DNA of 64,000 bases, from assembly GCF_034047335.1 (NCBI RefSeq), contig NZ_CP139137.1, positions 1,178,001 through 1,242,000 on the forward strand. The letters are read 5' to 3'. The position numbers and the translations under genes are program-made. This document shows, in pieces, positions 8,530 to 18,818 of this stretch (its first letter is position 1; the number at the start of each line of letters is the position of its first letter). The notes under the pieces were generated by a model. That model was not told the origin of the DNA. It saw only the letters and a program-made list of their open reading frames with translations, and made no database searches. The stretch comes from Chryseobacterium sp. JJR-5R (GTDB taxonomy: Bacteria > Bacteroidota > Bacteroidia > Flavobacteriales > Weeksellaceae).

Positions 8530-9261
8530 TTAATTTTTAATACAGCTTTTTACAATTACTTCCAGCGCTTTTTCCGCATCGCAGGCATATAAGCCTGAAC
8601 ACCACGCAGGATTCGCTTCAATCAAAGCCCAGCCTTTTCCTTTAATGATCCCGAAATCCAGGACAATGGCAGCAGGCAGCGTTTTGGCATACCGCTGCAT
8701 AAAATCATTGAAAAATTCATACATTTCCTTTTGTTCGGTTTCCGAAAGCGGACCGGTATCAAAAGCGTTGTTCCGCCAATAGGAAGAATGGGTTTTTACT
8801 TCACCATTCAGGACAAAACACCGCACTTCAAATTCCCATTCCACCACTTCGGAAGTAAAGACCATAATTTCCGGATCCAGGGAATCAAAACCTCTGATGT
8901 TCTTCACCTGGTCAAAAACCCCGGCTTTAAAGCTTTTAAAATCAGAACACTTAATGAACATATTTTCTTCATGCACAAAATCCTTTAACGGGCCGTAAGA
9001 AATTTTACGTTTTGTATATGTTTCCGAAATCGTTGAAAGCCAGTCGTCATCAGGTTTGGTTAATGTAAGACCGCACTGTTCCGCCACAATCTCCGCGTAA
9101 ATATCTTCACCATACACGGCAATCACATCATCACGGAATGCTTCAGGGACATCCCATTTTGCATTGAAGCGGTTCAGCTCGTAAGGTGAATTGAGTGATG
9201 CTTTTTTCAGGATATTGCTGTCATCGGTGTATATCGGGGACAGGGCGATGAGATTTTTCAT
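8530..9261 (-). CDS. ATP-grasp domain protein (R2K / DUF4343-like)
   Basis: A 243-residue ATP-grasp ligase-like protein. The C-terminal half shows the expected metal and ATP-site pattern: EVRCFVLNGEV, then VLDFGIIKG and ALIEANPAWCSG. It resembles the R2K-clade ATP-grasp domains. ATP-grasp enzymes activate a carboxylate as acyl-phosphate and join it to an amine or thiol. The substrate here is unknown. Its position between the sirtuin and the polynucleotide kinase suggests it modifies an RNA-repair component or an aminoacyl-like group. That role is inference; the fold call is fairly firm. Confidence 0.75.
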   Translation of the reverse strand: MKNLIALSPIYTDDSNILKKASLNSPYELNRFNAKWDVPEAFRDDVIAVYGEDIYAEIVAEQCGLTLTKPDDDWLSTISETYTKRKISYGPLKDFVHEENMFIKCSDFKSFKAGVFDQVKNIRGFDSLDPEIMVFTSEVVEWEFEVRCFVLNGEVKTHSSYWRNNAFDTGPLSETEQKEMYEFFNDFMQRYAKTLPAAIVLDFGIIKGKGWALIEANPAWCSGLYACDAEKALEVIVKSCIKN

Positions 9262-9284
9262 AACGTCAGTTTTTAATGTACCTT

Positions 9285-9449
9285 TTATGGTATCACTTTT
9301 TCTATTATTTCTTTTATTTTAGCTAAAGTATCTCCCGCTTTCCCCTTTAGAAGCATATATTTTTTGGTTCTGGAAAATCGTTTGAAGAAATAGCTGTCTT
9401 CTTCAGTATTTATTTCCACTAGGTAACCGCCGTATTGCAGGACGGTTTC
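9285..9449 (-). pseudogene. Detached C-terminal tail of the sirtuin gene
   Basis: Immediately beyond the sirtuin TGA the same reading frame stays open for 54 more codons to a TAA only 23 bases before the ATP-grasp ATG. It reads ETVLQYGGYLVEIN, then EDSYFFKRFSRTKKYMLLKG, then a Lys-rich helix. The GGYLVEIN segment corresponds to the NAD-binding strand ('G..vveiN') that every intact sirtuin carries at its C-terminus. A single nonsense change therefore splits what was a 276-codon gene. Confidence 0.75.
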
Positions 9450-10115
9450 TCAAATCATTTGCGGTAAGGTCGTTGCTCCTGCCGTTCCGATGATAAAAAG
9501 AATGCCTGTATTTTTTGCCGCTCTTAATGCAGAATCCAGGAAGTACATTTTTTCATTATACGATTCGTCAAACCATAGGGTATTAGGCCGCAGCCAGTCT
9601 CCGCAGTCCGGGCAGCGAAGCAGTTCAAGATCCTTTGCTGTAAGGTCTTCGGTAAGCTCTTTGGATTTTATTTCCGAAGGGAACGGCATGATACCGCAGC
9701 ATTCCGAAGCACACCGAACGGTCTGTTTGTTTCCATGGATCTCAAATATATTTTTGCTTCCTGCTTTTTTGTGGAGGCCGTCTATGTTCTGGGTAATCAG
9801 CTGAAATTTATCATTCAGTAATTTTTCTATCTCGGCTAATGTGAGATGTCCCTGACCGGGATCTGCCGCATCAATCAGTTTTTTCCAGAATAAATTGTAT
9901 TGCCAGACTTCTTCCTGGTTTTGGCTGAAATATTCATGAGTTCCAAATTCTTCAGGCTTATGGTATTTTGTTCCTTTTATCCAGATCCCGTCGCTTCCAC
10001 GATAAGTAGGCAGTCCGCTTTCAGAAGAAATCCCGGCACCGGTGAGGAAAGTAAAAAGATTTCTTTTTTCCTTTTTGTAGTTTTCCTGTATAAGTATTTC
10101 TAAAGCTGTTTCCAT
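9450..10115 (-). CDS. Sir2-family NAD-dependent deacylase/ADP-ribosyl enzyme, truncated by in-frame TGA
   Basis: The visible 221 residues hold most of a sirtuin: GAGISSESGLPTYRG (NAD-binding, ~27-41), QNIDGLH (~109-115), the catalytic-His context FEIHGN, and two Zn-binding Cys pairs (CxxxCC and CPDCG). LRPNTLWFDE and FIIGTAGATT follow. The frame stops at TGA just before the final NAD-contacting strand, which continues in frame after the stop. Without that tail the protein is probably unstable or inactive, unless the stop is read through. Sirtuins consume NAD to deacylate or ADP-ribosylate targets; a role in clearing modified RNA ends or regulating the operon is inference. It follows the RlaP gene by 3 bases. 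Confidence 0.85.
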   Translation of the reverse strand: METALEILIQENYKKEKRNLFTFLTGAGISSESGLPTYRGSDGIWIKGTKYHKPEEFGTHEYFSQNQEEVWQYNLFWKKLIDAADPGQGHLTLAEIEKLLNDKFQLITQNIDGLHKKAGSKNIFEIHGNKQTVRCASECCGIMPFPSEIKSKELTEDLTAKDLELLRCPDCGDWLRPNTLWFDESYNEKMYFLDSALRAAKNTGILFIIGTAGATTLPQMI

Positions 10116-10118
10116 TGA

Positions 10119-11299
<1,181 letters not shown>

Positions 11300-11719
11300 A
11301 TGAAAAATTTAATTGCAGCAGCATTTATAGCAGGAGGTTTAATCACGGTGTCTGCACAGACTACACCCAGTACCGGAACAATGAACGGCAACAGCACGCT
11401 GAATACCGGTGCAGGAACCCTGAATACCGGAACCAAAGGTACATTAAACGGTAATGGTACGCTAAATAACGGAACCACCGGAACCCTGAACAGTAGTGGT
11501 ACCCTGAACTCCGGAACCAATACTACATTAAACAGTAACAGTACGCTGAATACCGGAACCATGAATAATAATGGTATGCTGAATACCGGAACCAACAGTA
11601 ACGGTACAACAAACACCGGAGTAGGAACTTTAAAAACCGGAACCAACAGTACTGTGAAATATGGAACTACCGGTACATTAAATACCAGCGGAACCATGAA
11701 TAACGGTGCTCCTAAATAA
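11300..11719 (+). CDS. Secreted Thr/Asn/Gly-rich repeat protein
   Basis: A 139-residue protein with a signal peptide (MKNLIAAAFIAGGLITVSAQ). The rest is built from imperfect 8-12-residue units of the form GTLN(T/N/S)GT, about a dozen copies, ending NNGAPK. There are no Cys, almost no charged residues, and Gly/Thr/Asn/Ser dominate, suggesting an extended or beta-solenoid-like surface polymer. The DNA repeat (GGTACNNTNAA-like, ACCGGAAC) is also evident. It is monocistronic with a strong terminator. I do not recognise a family; a surface or extracellular matrix role is only a guess. Confidence 0.8.
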   Translation: MKNLIAAAFIAGGLITVSAQTTPSTGTMNGNSTLNTGAGTLNTGTKGTLNGNGTLNNGTTGTLNSSGTLNSGTNTTLNSNSTLNTGTMNNNGMLNTGTNSNGTTNTGVGTLKTGTNSTVKYGTTGTLNTSGTMNNGAPK

Positions 11720-11761
11720 AAAACTACCGGAACATAAATAATTAAAGTAACCGGTAAGCAT

Positions 11762-11797
11762 AAAAAATCCTGAAAGTCCAGACCTTCAGGATTTTTT
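11762..11797 (+). terminator. Terminator after the repeat protein gene
   Basis: A perfect 13-bp stem, AAAAAATCCTGAA with TTCAGGATTTTTT, where the T tract forms part of the 3' arm. Confidence 0.92.
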
Positions 11798-11873
11798 ATG
11801 TATTCCTAAGAACTTGTTCAATTTAGTTTTAGGATATGTAGCCTTATATTAAATCTTTTCTGATCTAAGTCGG

Positions 11874-12212
11874 TTATATGAAAATTCCTGTGAAGCTGTC
11901 TTTCTCCAGCTTATCCAGAGAAAAATCAAAATCGGCTTCTTCTTTCAGGGAAACAATTTCCGCACCCGGTTCCTGAACCAGATGATTAAAGGAAACCGTT
12001 CCGTACCATTGCTGATACGGGGAGCTAGTTGCCATCGCGGAAACTTTGGAATCCCCTGAGGCGTACGAATGCACTGTGCCGAAATTCAGCAATACGAAAC
12101 ATTGTCTTCTGTATTTCGGCAGTAAAATTCCCAAAACCGTCTGCTTCTGAACGGAGCTGCACTTGGCTTCCGCAAAAATGTTGTCCGGGTTCATCATATA
12201 AGGGGGTCTTTT
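11874..12212 (-). pseudogene. C-terminal gene fragment truncated by a repeat element
   Basis: About 110 codons of protein-like sequence (NPDNIFAEAKCSSVQ, RRQCFVLLNFGTVHSY, SSPYQQWYGTVSF, LVQEPGAEIVSLKEE, ending KDSFTGIFI). The frame continues rightward into the REP-like element, where the translation loses protein character and no plausible start exists. I do not recognise the family. It lies on the same strand as rtcB and the repair operon, so it may be the remnant of a former downstream partner of rtcB. Confidence 0.6.
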
Positions 12213-12323
12213 GCTGGCGCAAGCGTCTCGCTTGTGACCGCTGTATTTATTGGCAATGGGTACGAACGAGACGATCGCACCAGCGGGGGGGTATAAGTTG
12301 GAAAGCGCGGATTGCAAATCCGC
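12213..12323. repeat. REP/MITE-like element with two palindromes
   Basis: The first part is an imperfect inverted repeat. Its outer arms GCTGGCGC (12213-12220) and GCACCAGC (12277-12284) enclose inner arms sharing CGTCTCG and CGAGACG. After a run of seven G comes a perfect palindrome GCGGATT-GCA-AATCCGC (12307-12323). This paired-hairpin layout resembles REP sequences mobilised by RAYT transposases or a small MITE. It abuts both the truncated gene and the stop of the HD/HSP90 gene. No transposase is present here. Confidence 0.65.
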
Positions 12324-12332
12324 ATTACTGGT

Positions 12333-15272
12333 TTATTCAGCACTATTTGTCATAGTATTATCTGCCTTTGAAGTTAAAGAATCTAATGAAAATTCTTCTA
12401 CAAACTCATCATATGCTTTAATTATATCATCTTTAGTTGTTGTTTTGTCAAATCTATTCTCAAAAACCCAATCGTAAACCTTATCATTTAAAACAACTGA
12501 GACACTATATCTATTTTCTCTTTCGTCATCACAATTTTCTATTACTACAAATGGAGAGGCCATTTTTGGATATTCAAAATCTATAATGTGACTTACATGA
12601 AAATGATATAAATACGGAAGTTTAGAATCAGTTTTTAATTGTAATTTATTATATCTTTTCAAACAAGGAATTATTTTTCTTGATGATCTATTCCAACTAA
12701 TTGATTTTTTATACATTTCCACGTATTTTTCCGAAGGGAAAAACTCATTTCCATTATTTATCAAATCAAATTCAATATCATTCAAATATCTATTTCCATC
12801 TACCACGAAGTTTTTAACCGCTTTAATCTCTTTTTCAATCAGAGAAAAAATTAAAGCGGATATGGGAGAATTTACACTTTGATTAGATGATGTAATTGTC
12901 AAATGAGTATTATCAAGTGAATAGATATCTGTAGATGGATAATGGTTTCCCTCATTAAATATGAACTTAATTGTTTTCGTTCTATTAATTAAATCTTCCA
13001 AGTTCATTTTTGATCCGTCAGAAAATTCTATTTCAAAATTTTTCCATTGCTGGAATTGTGATAAATTGAAGTCAATTAAAAAATCATTTTCATTTTGATA
13101 TAATTTTAAAAACATGCTTGCGATTTGTTTTTCTTTTTCTTCAATAAATATTTCTTTAAATTTTTCTGTTATCAAATTAAAGCAACTTATTAGAATTTCA
13201 TCAGATAAATCATTTAAAGCTTCTGATTTAATTTTATTTCTATTTAATGTTAATATCTTATTAGCTTTCTGTTTATGAATATTGATGTCTAAAGCGATAA
13301 AAGGTAAACGACTAAATTTAGCTTCAACATGTTGATTCTTATAAAACGTTACTATATCGTTATATGTTAAGTTTGTGGAAATATTTATCTCTAGTGAATT
13401 GTTTTTTTCAAAAAACTTGAAATAGTTCTCTTCGTTTTTCAAAAAGTCATGTTGTTTCGAATTTATAAATAATTTTATAGGTATAATTGAAGCATTTTCA
13501 AATTCTAATATTTCATCTATAATCATTCCCAAATTGATGTCAAGTGAATCATTGGTCAATGGATCAAAATTACGAGCAATACTTAGTGCGTTGTTATGTT
13601 TATTTTTTATTGACCAATTTTGTGGAATTGCATCTGTTTTGTAAGCTATAGTTATAATAGAGCCAGGTTTTATACTATGGTTTGTTTTTTTCTTTTGAAT
13701 CAAAACAGCTCCATCTTTGATACTGTTGGGACTATGCAATTCTATTCTCTGAAATTCTTCAGTAAAATAACTTTTTGTTTCAATAACAACTTCGTCTGTC
13801 AACATGAAAATGCTTTGAAAGCCTATACCAAATATTCCTGAAGGTCTAAGCCATTCTGGCATTTGGTCTACTATACTAACTTTTTTTCTGTTCTTAGAAG
13901 AACTACCTGTATTCATTAAGTATTTTAAATCTTCTGTAGAAATACCAGTGCCATTATCTTTTATGCTTATTAAAGATAGTTTTTCATTACCTATAACTTC
14001 TTTTTCTTCAATAGATACTTCGATTGGATAATTTTGTAGAAACTTAAAAAAGTTTTCATCTTGCGGAGTTTTAAATTCATGATCATCTTTATGCTCTAAC
14101 CAAATTCGAATCAGGGTGGAATCTACTGCATTTTGTAATAGTTCTCTGATTGATTGATAGGCATGCTCATATAAGCCTGCTCCTTGGAGAAGTGATAGTG
14201 CTTTGTCAGTGTCAACCGAAAATTTTGGTTTCTTTTTACCATCTAAGTATTCATATTTATCTAACTCTACTTTTAAAGTTCCAATTGTTGGAAGGTATCC
14301 AAAATCCTTAAAGGGAATAATGTCATTCCAGTTAATCATTTGTGCTCTTATCTCAGAATCTATGTAATTAAACCAATGCTGAGTAATATTTGCTACATCA
14401 TAATCATTACATTTTGCAAAAACTTCTATTTTTTGATTGTCAACTCTAAAAGATTCAATTGAAAGATGTTTGGTTTTATGATTTAGTGTATCTATAGGTA
14501 TTTTACTTAATGTTCTTAGCATAACTTCAGAAAAACGATTATTATCTAAATCTAATAAATCACCTATTCTAAGCATACATGCGATTAGTCTCGGATGTGC
14601 ATCTTCAACGTCAATACCTACTTCAGAAATGGGCAGTTTCATAACATCGTCAAAATCTTTTGTATGAGAAGAACAGATATCCCCAAGTATTTTAAATATA
14701 CGATTTGGGATTACTCCTCTTGGTGTAGCTAAAGATACTTCACGCGTAGGATTTAAAATTATTTCTTTTGATCTATCAGAATGGGATCTCCGGAAAAATT
14801 CGGCTAGTATAAATTTTATTCCATCATGATACTCTAAGTTTAATTCATCGTGTTTATACTTGATTTTATTATTCGCAATTTCAAACTGATCTGCAAATTC
14901 ATGTAAACCATTCTTTGAATCTTCCTGTAGATCTTTGAAGAAATCTAAAAATTCATTAGAGGTTAATGCTTTAACTAATTCATCACTTGTAACAACCATT
15001 CCTAAATCATGGCTATAACTTGCCTCAAGAATCAACCATAAATCTATTGCAGACAACTTTTTTATATTTTCAAATCCAATAACACGAACAATATTATTGA
15101 TTATAGTTTCTGAATGAGATTCATCATGAAGGCTATAATGTGGGAATAAATTAGAAACAGCATTTAATGCGGATGGAATTATTTTTTTATCATAATTCCA
15201 ATGTGCAAAAAGAATATCACTTTGTTTACCTAAAGTTTTGCTATATAGTAGCTCTTCAATTTCTTTTATCAT
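12333..15272 (-). CDS. HD-domain plus HSP90-type ATPase protein
   Basis: A 979-residue cytoplasmic protein. Residues 1-250 are an HD-type domain: SLHDESHSE (~47-54), EASYSHDLG (~83-91), SSHTKDFDD and LRIGDLLDLD (~234-243). A GHKL/HSP90-like ATPase follows, with N-box ELLQNAVD (~377-384), G1 box DNGTGI (~439-444) and G2 box GIFGIGFQS (~479-487). The remaining ~490 residues are unassigned. This HD plus HSP90 layout is known in predicted conflict/defence proteins; a phosphohydrolase effector gated by a chaperone-like ATPase is the inferred mechanism. The gene is markedly AT-rich beside its neighbours, indicating transfer. I choose the ATG at 15272 because the upstream in-frame ATG at 15299 overlaps the promoter -7 box. 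Confidence 0.85.
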   Translation of the reverse strand: MIKEIEELLYSKTLGKQSDILFAHWNYDKKIIPSALNAVSNLFPHYSLHDESHSETIINNIVRVIGFENIKKLSAIDLWLILEASYSHDLGMVVTSDELVKALTSNEFLDFFKDLQEDSKNGLHEFADQFEIANNKIKYKHDELNLEYHDGIKFILAEFFRRSHSDRSKEIILNPTREVSLATPRGVIPNRIFKILGDICSSHTKDFDDVMKLPISEVGIDVEDAHPRLIACMLRIGDLLDLDNNRFSEVMLRTLSKIPIDTLNHKTKHLSIESFRVDNQKIEVFAKCNDYDVANITQHWFNYIDSEIRAQMINWNDIIPFKDFGYLPTIGTLKVELDKYEYLDGKKKPKFSVDTDKALSLLQGAGLYEHAYQSIRELLQNAVDSTLIRIWLEHKDDHEFKTPQDENFFKFLQNYPIEVSIEEKEVIGNEKLSLISIKDNGTGISTEDLKYLMNTGSSSKNRKKVSIVDQMPEWLRPSGIFGIGFQSIFMLTDEVVIETKSYFTEEFQRIELHSPNSIKDGAVLIQKKKTNHSIKPGSIITIAYKTDAIPQNWSIKNKHNNALSIARNFDPLTNDSLDINLGMIIDEILEFENASIIPIKLFINSKQHDFLKNEENYFKFFEKNNSLEINISTNLTYNDIVTFYKNQHVEAKFSRLPFIALDINIHKQKANKILTLNRNKIKSEALNDLSDEILISCFNLITEKFKEIFIEEKEKQIASMFLKLYQNENDFLIDFNLSQFQQWKNFEIEFSDGSKMNLEDLINRTKTIKFIFNEGNHYPSTDIYSLDNTHLTITSSNQSVNSPISALIFSLIEKEIKAVKNFVVDGNRYLNDIEFDLINNGNEFFPSEKYVEMYKKSISWNRSSRKIIPCLKRYNKLQLKTDSKLPYLYHFHVSHIIDFEYPKMASPFVVIENCDDERENRYSVSVVLNDKVYDWVFENRFDKTTTKDDIIKAYDEFVEEFSLDSLTSKADNTMTNSAE

Positions 15273-15287
15273 AAGTTTGCTTTTTTT

Positions 15288-15319
15288 CAAAAGTACCATT
15301 AATTCGATAAAAAATTCAA
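15288..15319 (-). promoter_or_regulatory. Promoter of the HD/HSP90 gene
   Basis: On the minus strand TTG (15319-15317), a 21-base spacer, then TACTTTTG (15295-15288), a full -7 match. It covers the upstream candidate ATG, which decides the start in favour of 15272. Confidence 0.6.
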
Positions 15320-15353
15320 GATATAATAAACTATTATGCTTTGAATTTCCTAA

Positions 15354-17163
<1,810 letters not shown>

Positions 17164-17527
17164 GCTTCTAAATAACTGCCAGAGCAGTCTCTTCATAATG
17201 ATTTGAGAACCGATTGAATAATTAATCTATTCATTGATTGAATGCTTCCCTGGTAAGGATGCGGTCTCATCGTTATTTCAAGATTAATACGCTGCAGACC
17301 TTTGCCTTTGCCATGACCATCAGTCATCGACTGAAAACCGGGAAATACTGAATTACCACTTCATTTTGCGTGAGGGATGCGTAAGGTCCGACGGGAAGGA
17401 GGAGTTTATGCGCGGCGCGGAGCGCCGCGCATAAACCGTAACAAAGTGAAGTCTGAAGCAGCCCGGCCCGAAGCTGCAGAGATTTAGCCCGGAAACGAGG
17501 GACACGCCCTGATAAAAAAATAAAACC
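17164..17527. other. Intergenic region holding a structured GC-rich element
   Basis: The first ~190 bases are unremarkable. The remainder, up to the WYL gene, is the GC-rich structured element listed separately. No convincing reading frame exists; the minus-strand frame there is an artefact of the GC-rich element. Confidence 0.5.
17360..17511. repeat. GC-rich structured intergenic element (probable dispersed repeat or ncRNA)
   Basis: The core is a perfect 15-bp inverted repeat (17404-17418 with 17422-17436) around a GGA loop, almost entirely G+C in its inner part. It is flanked by GC-rich sequence with further pairing potential (GCAGCCCGGCCCGAAGCTGC contains GCAGC/GCTGC arms at about 17457-17476). 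Composition differs sharply from the surrounding ~40% G+C DNA. From memory, similar elements with a variable central hairpin recur between genes in Chryseobacterium; I could not check copies. It ends 16 bases before the WYL gene ATG and so lies in that gene's leader. Confidence 0.5.
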
Positions 17528-18547
17528 ATGTCATCCAATAAAAATGCCCTGATCCGCTATAAAACGCTGGACAAATGCCTGAAAAACAAATACCGGAAAT
17601 ACACGCTGGAAGATCTGATCGATGAATGTTCCGAAGCCTTATTTGAATTTGAAGGAAAAGAATCTTTCGTGAGCAAACGGACCATACAGCTGGACCTGCA
17701 GAATATGCGCAGCGAGAAGTTCGGCTATGAGGCCCCGATTGAAGTATATGAAAAAAGATACTACCGCTACAGTGATCCTGAATACAGCATCCATAATATT
17801 TCCGTCAATGAAAGCGACCTGAAAGCGATGAATAATGCGGTGCAGATTTTAAAGCAGTTCAAAGATTTTTCGATGTTCAAGGAAATGAACGGGGTAATTC
17901 AGAAGCTGGAAGATTCTATCCATGCCCGGAGCCCGAAATCGATTATACACCTCGACAAAAATGAAAAACTGAAAGGACTGGAGCATATCGATATCCTCTA
18001 TGAAGCCATCCTGAATAAAAGAGTGCTTAATATTGTCTATAAAAGCTTCAAGGCCAAAGAATCCGATTGCTACATCGTCCATCCGCAGTTGCTGAAAGAA
18101 TACAACAACCGCTGGTTCCTGATCTGCTGGTGCAAGAATAAGATGTATACCCTTGCATTAGACAGGATAGAAACGATTGCTGTTGAAGAAAAAATTAACT
18201 ATATTGATAAGGATTTTGATTCTGACCGATATTTCGGGGAAGTGATCGGCGTTACGGTTTCTGAAACACAGCGCCCGCAGAATGTCCTTTTTAAAATCAA
18301 TGCGAAGCATGCACCGTACGTAACGACAAAACCTTTCCACCATTCCCAGGAAATCATGGCGGAAGATGAAAGCGGAACCACGTTTAAGATCTGCGTGCAG
18401 CTGAATTTTGAATTGGAACGAATGATATTGGGCCTCGGGGAGTTCATCACCGTGCTTAATCCGGAAAAGCTCAGGAACCGGATTGAAAAAAGCCTGCAGG
18501 AGGCCTGCCGGAACTACCACCGGGAAGATCCTGAAAAGCAGGGATGA
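17528..18547 (+). CDS. WYL-domain transcriptional regulator
   Basis: A 339-residue regulator. The N-terminal ~75 residues form a winged-helix-type DNA-binding region (YTLEDLIDECSEAL, VSKRTIQLDLQNMR). The WYL domain spans ~150-235 (ILYEAILNKRVLNIVYKSF, then VHPQLLKEYNNRWFLICWC, the 'WYL'-equivalent strand being RWFLI). A C-terminal WCX-like extension follows (VLFKINAKHAPYVTTKPFH). WYL proteins bind ligands, often nucleic-acid fragments or nucleotides, and commonly control defence and RNA-repair genes. It sits on the opposite strand near rtcB and HopJ, so regulation of the repair genes is a reasonable inference. Confidence 0.88.
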   Translation: MSSNKNALIRYKTLDKCLKNKYRKYTLEDLIDECSEALFEFEGKESFVSKRTIQLDLQNMRSEKFGYEAPIEVYEKRYYRYSDPEYSIHNISVNESDLKAMNNAVQILKQFKDFSMFKEMNGVIQKLEDSIHARSPKSIIHLDKNEKLKGLEHIDILYEAILNKRVLNIVYKSFKAKESDCYIVHPQLLKEYNNRWFLICWCKNKMYTLALDRIETIAVEEKINYIDKDFDSDRYFGEVIGVTVSETQRPQNVLFKINAKHAPYVTTKPFHHSQEIMAEDESGTTFKICVQLNFELERMILGLGEFITVLNPEKLRNRIEKSLQEACRNYHREDPEKQG

Positions 18548-18595
18548 TACAATGGCTCAGAAATTGTATTAACGGAATTATAAAATATAACAATT

Positions 18596-18736
18596 ATGAA
18601 ATCAAGAATACTGAAAGCAGTAATAGCTGTAGTAGCGCCTTTGGTGATCGAATTTATTATTAAGAAAATCGCTGAGAAATTCGATGAAAAGCCGGCAGCA
18701 GATAAAAAACAGATTCCGGTACATAACTGGGAGTAA
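18596..18736 (+). CDS. Small protein with a membrane-like helix
   Basis: A 46-residue frame: basic start (MKSRILK), a hydrophobic stretch (AVIAVVAPLVIEFIIKKI), then a charged C-terminal tail ending HNWE. It starts 48 bases after the WYL gene and is followed by a good terminator, so it is probably co-transcribed with that gene. The hydrophobic segment is about 17 residues, enough for a membrane-associated helix. The Lys-rich amphipathic shape also recalls type I toxin-like peptides, though no antitoxin RNA is visible. No family is recognised. Confidence 0.55.
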   Translation: MKSRILKAVIAVVAPLVIEFIIKKIAEKFDEKPAADKKQIPVHNWE

Positions 18737-18754
18737 TTCAATTTAAGATGATAT

Positions 18755-18790
18755 AAAAGAGGCTGTTGTTTTCAACAGTCTCTTTTTATT
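18755..18790 (+). terminator. Terminator after the WYL/small-protein unit
   Basis: A 13-14-bp stem (AAAGAGGCTGTTG with CAACAGTCTCTTT, one G-U pair) and a short T-rich loop, followed by a T run. Confidence 0.9.
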
Positions 18791-18818
18791 TTGTAGTTTA
18801 TCAGGTAATTAAACAGTC

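Noticed and set aside
9450..9452. TGA in the sirtuin gene read as selenocysteine
   Set aside because: No SECIS-like hairpin follows the codon, sirtuins do not carry selenocysteine at this position, and a simple nonsense mutation explains the data.
17353..17538. Minus-strand 61-codon frame overlapping the GC-rich element
   Set aside because: It is created by the structured GC-rich block and has no protein-like features.
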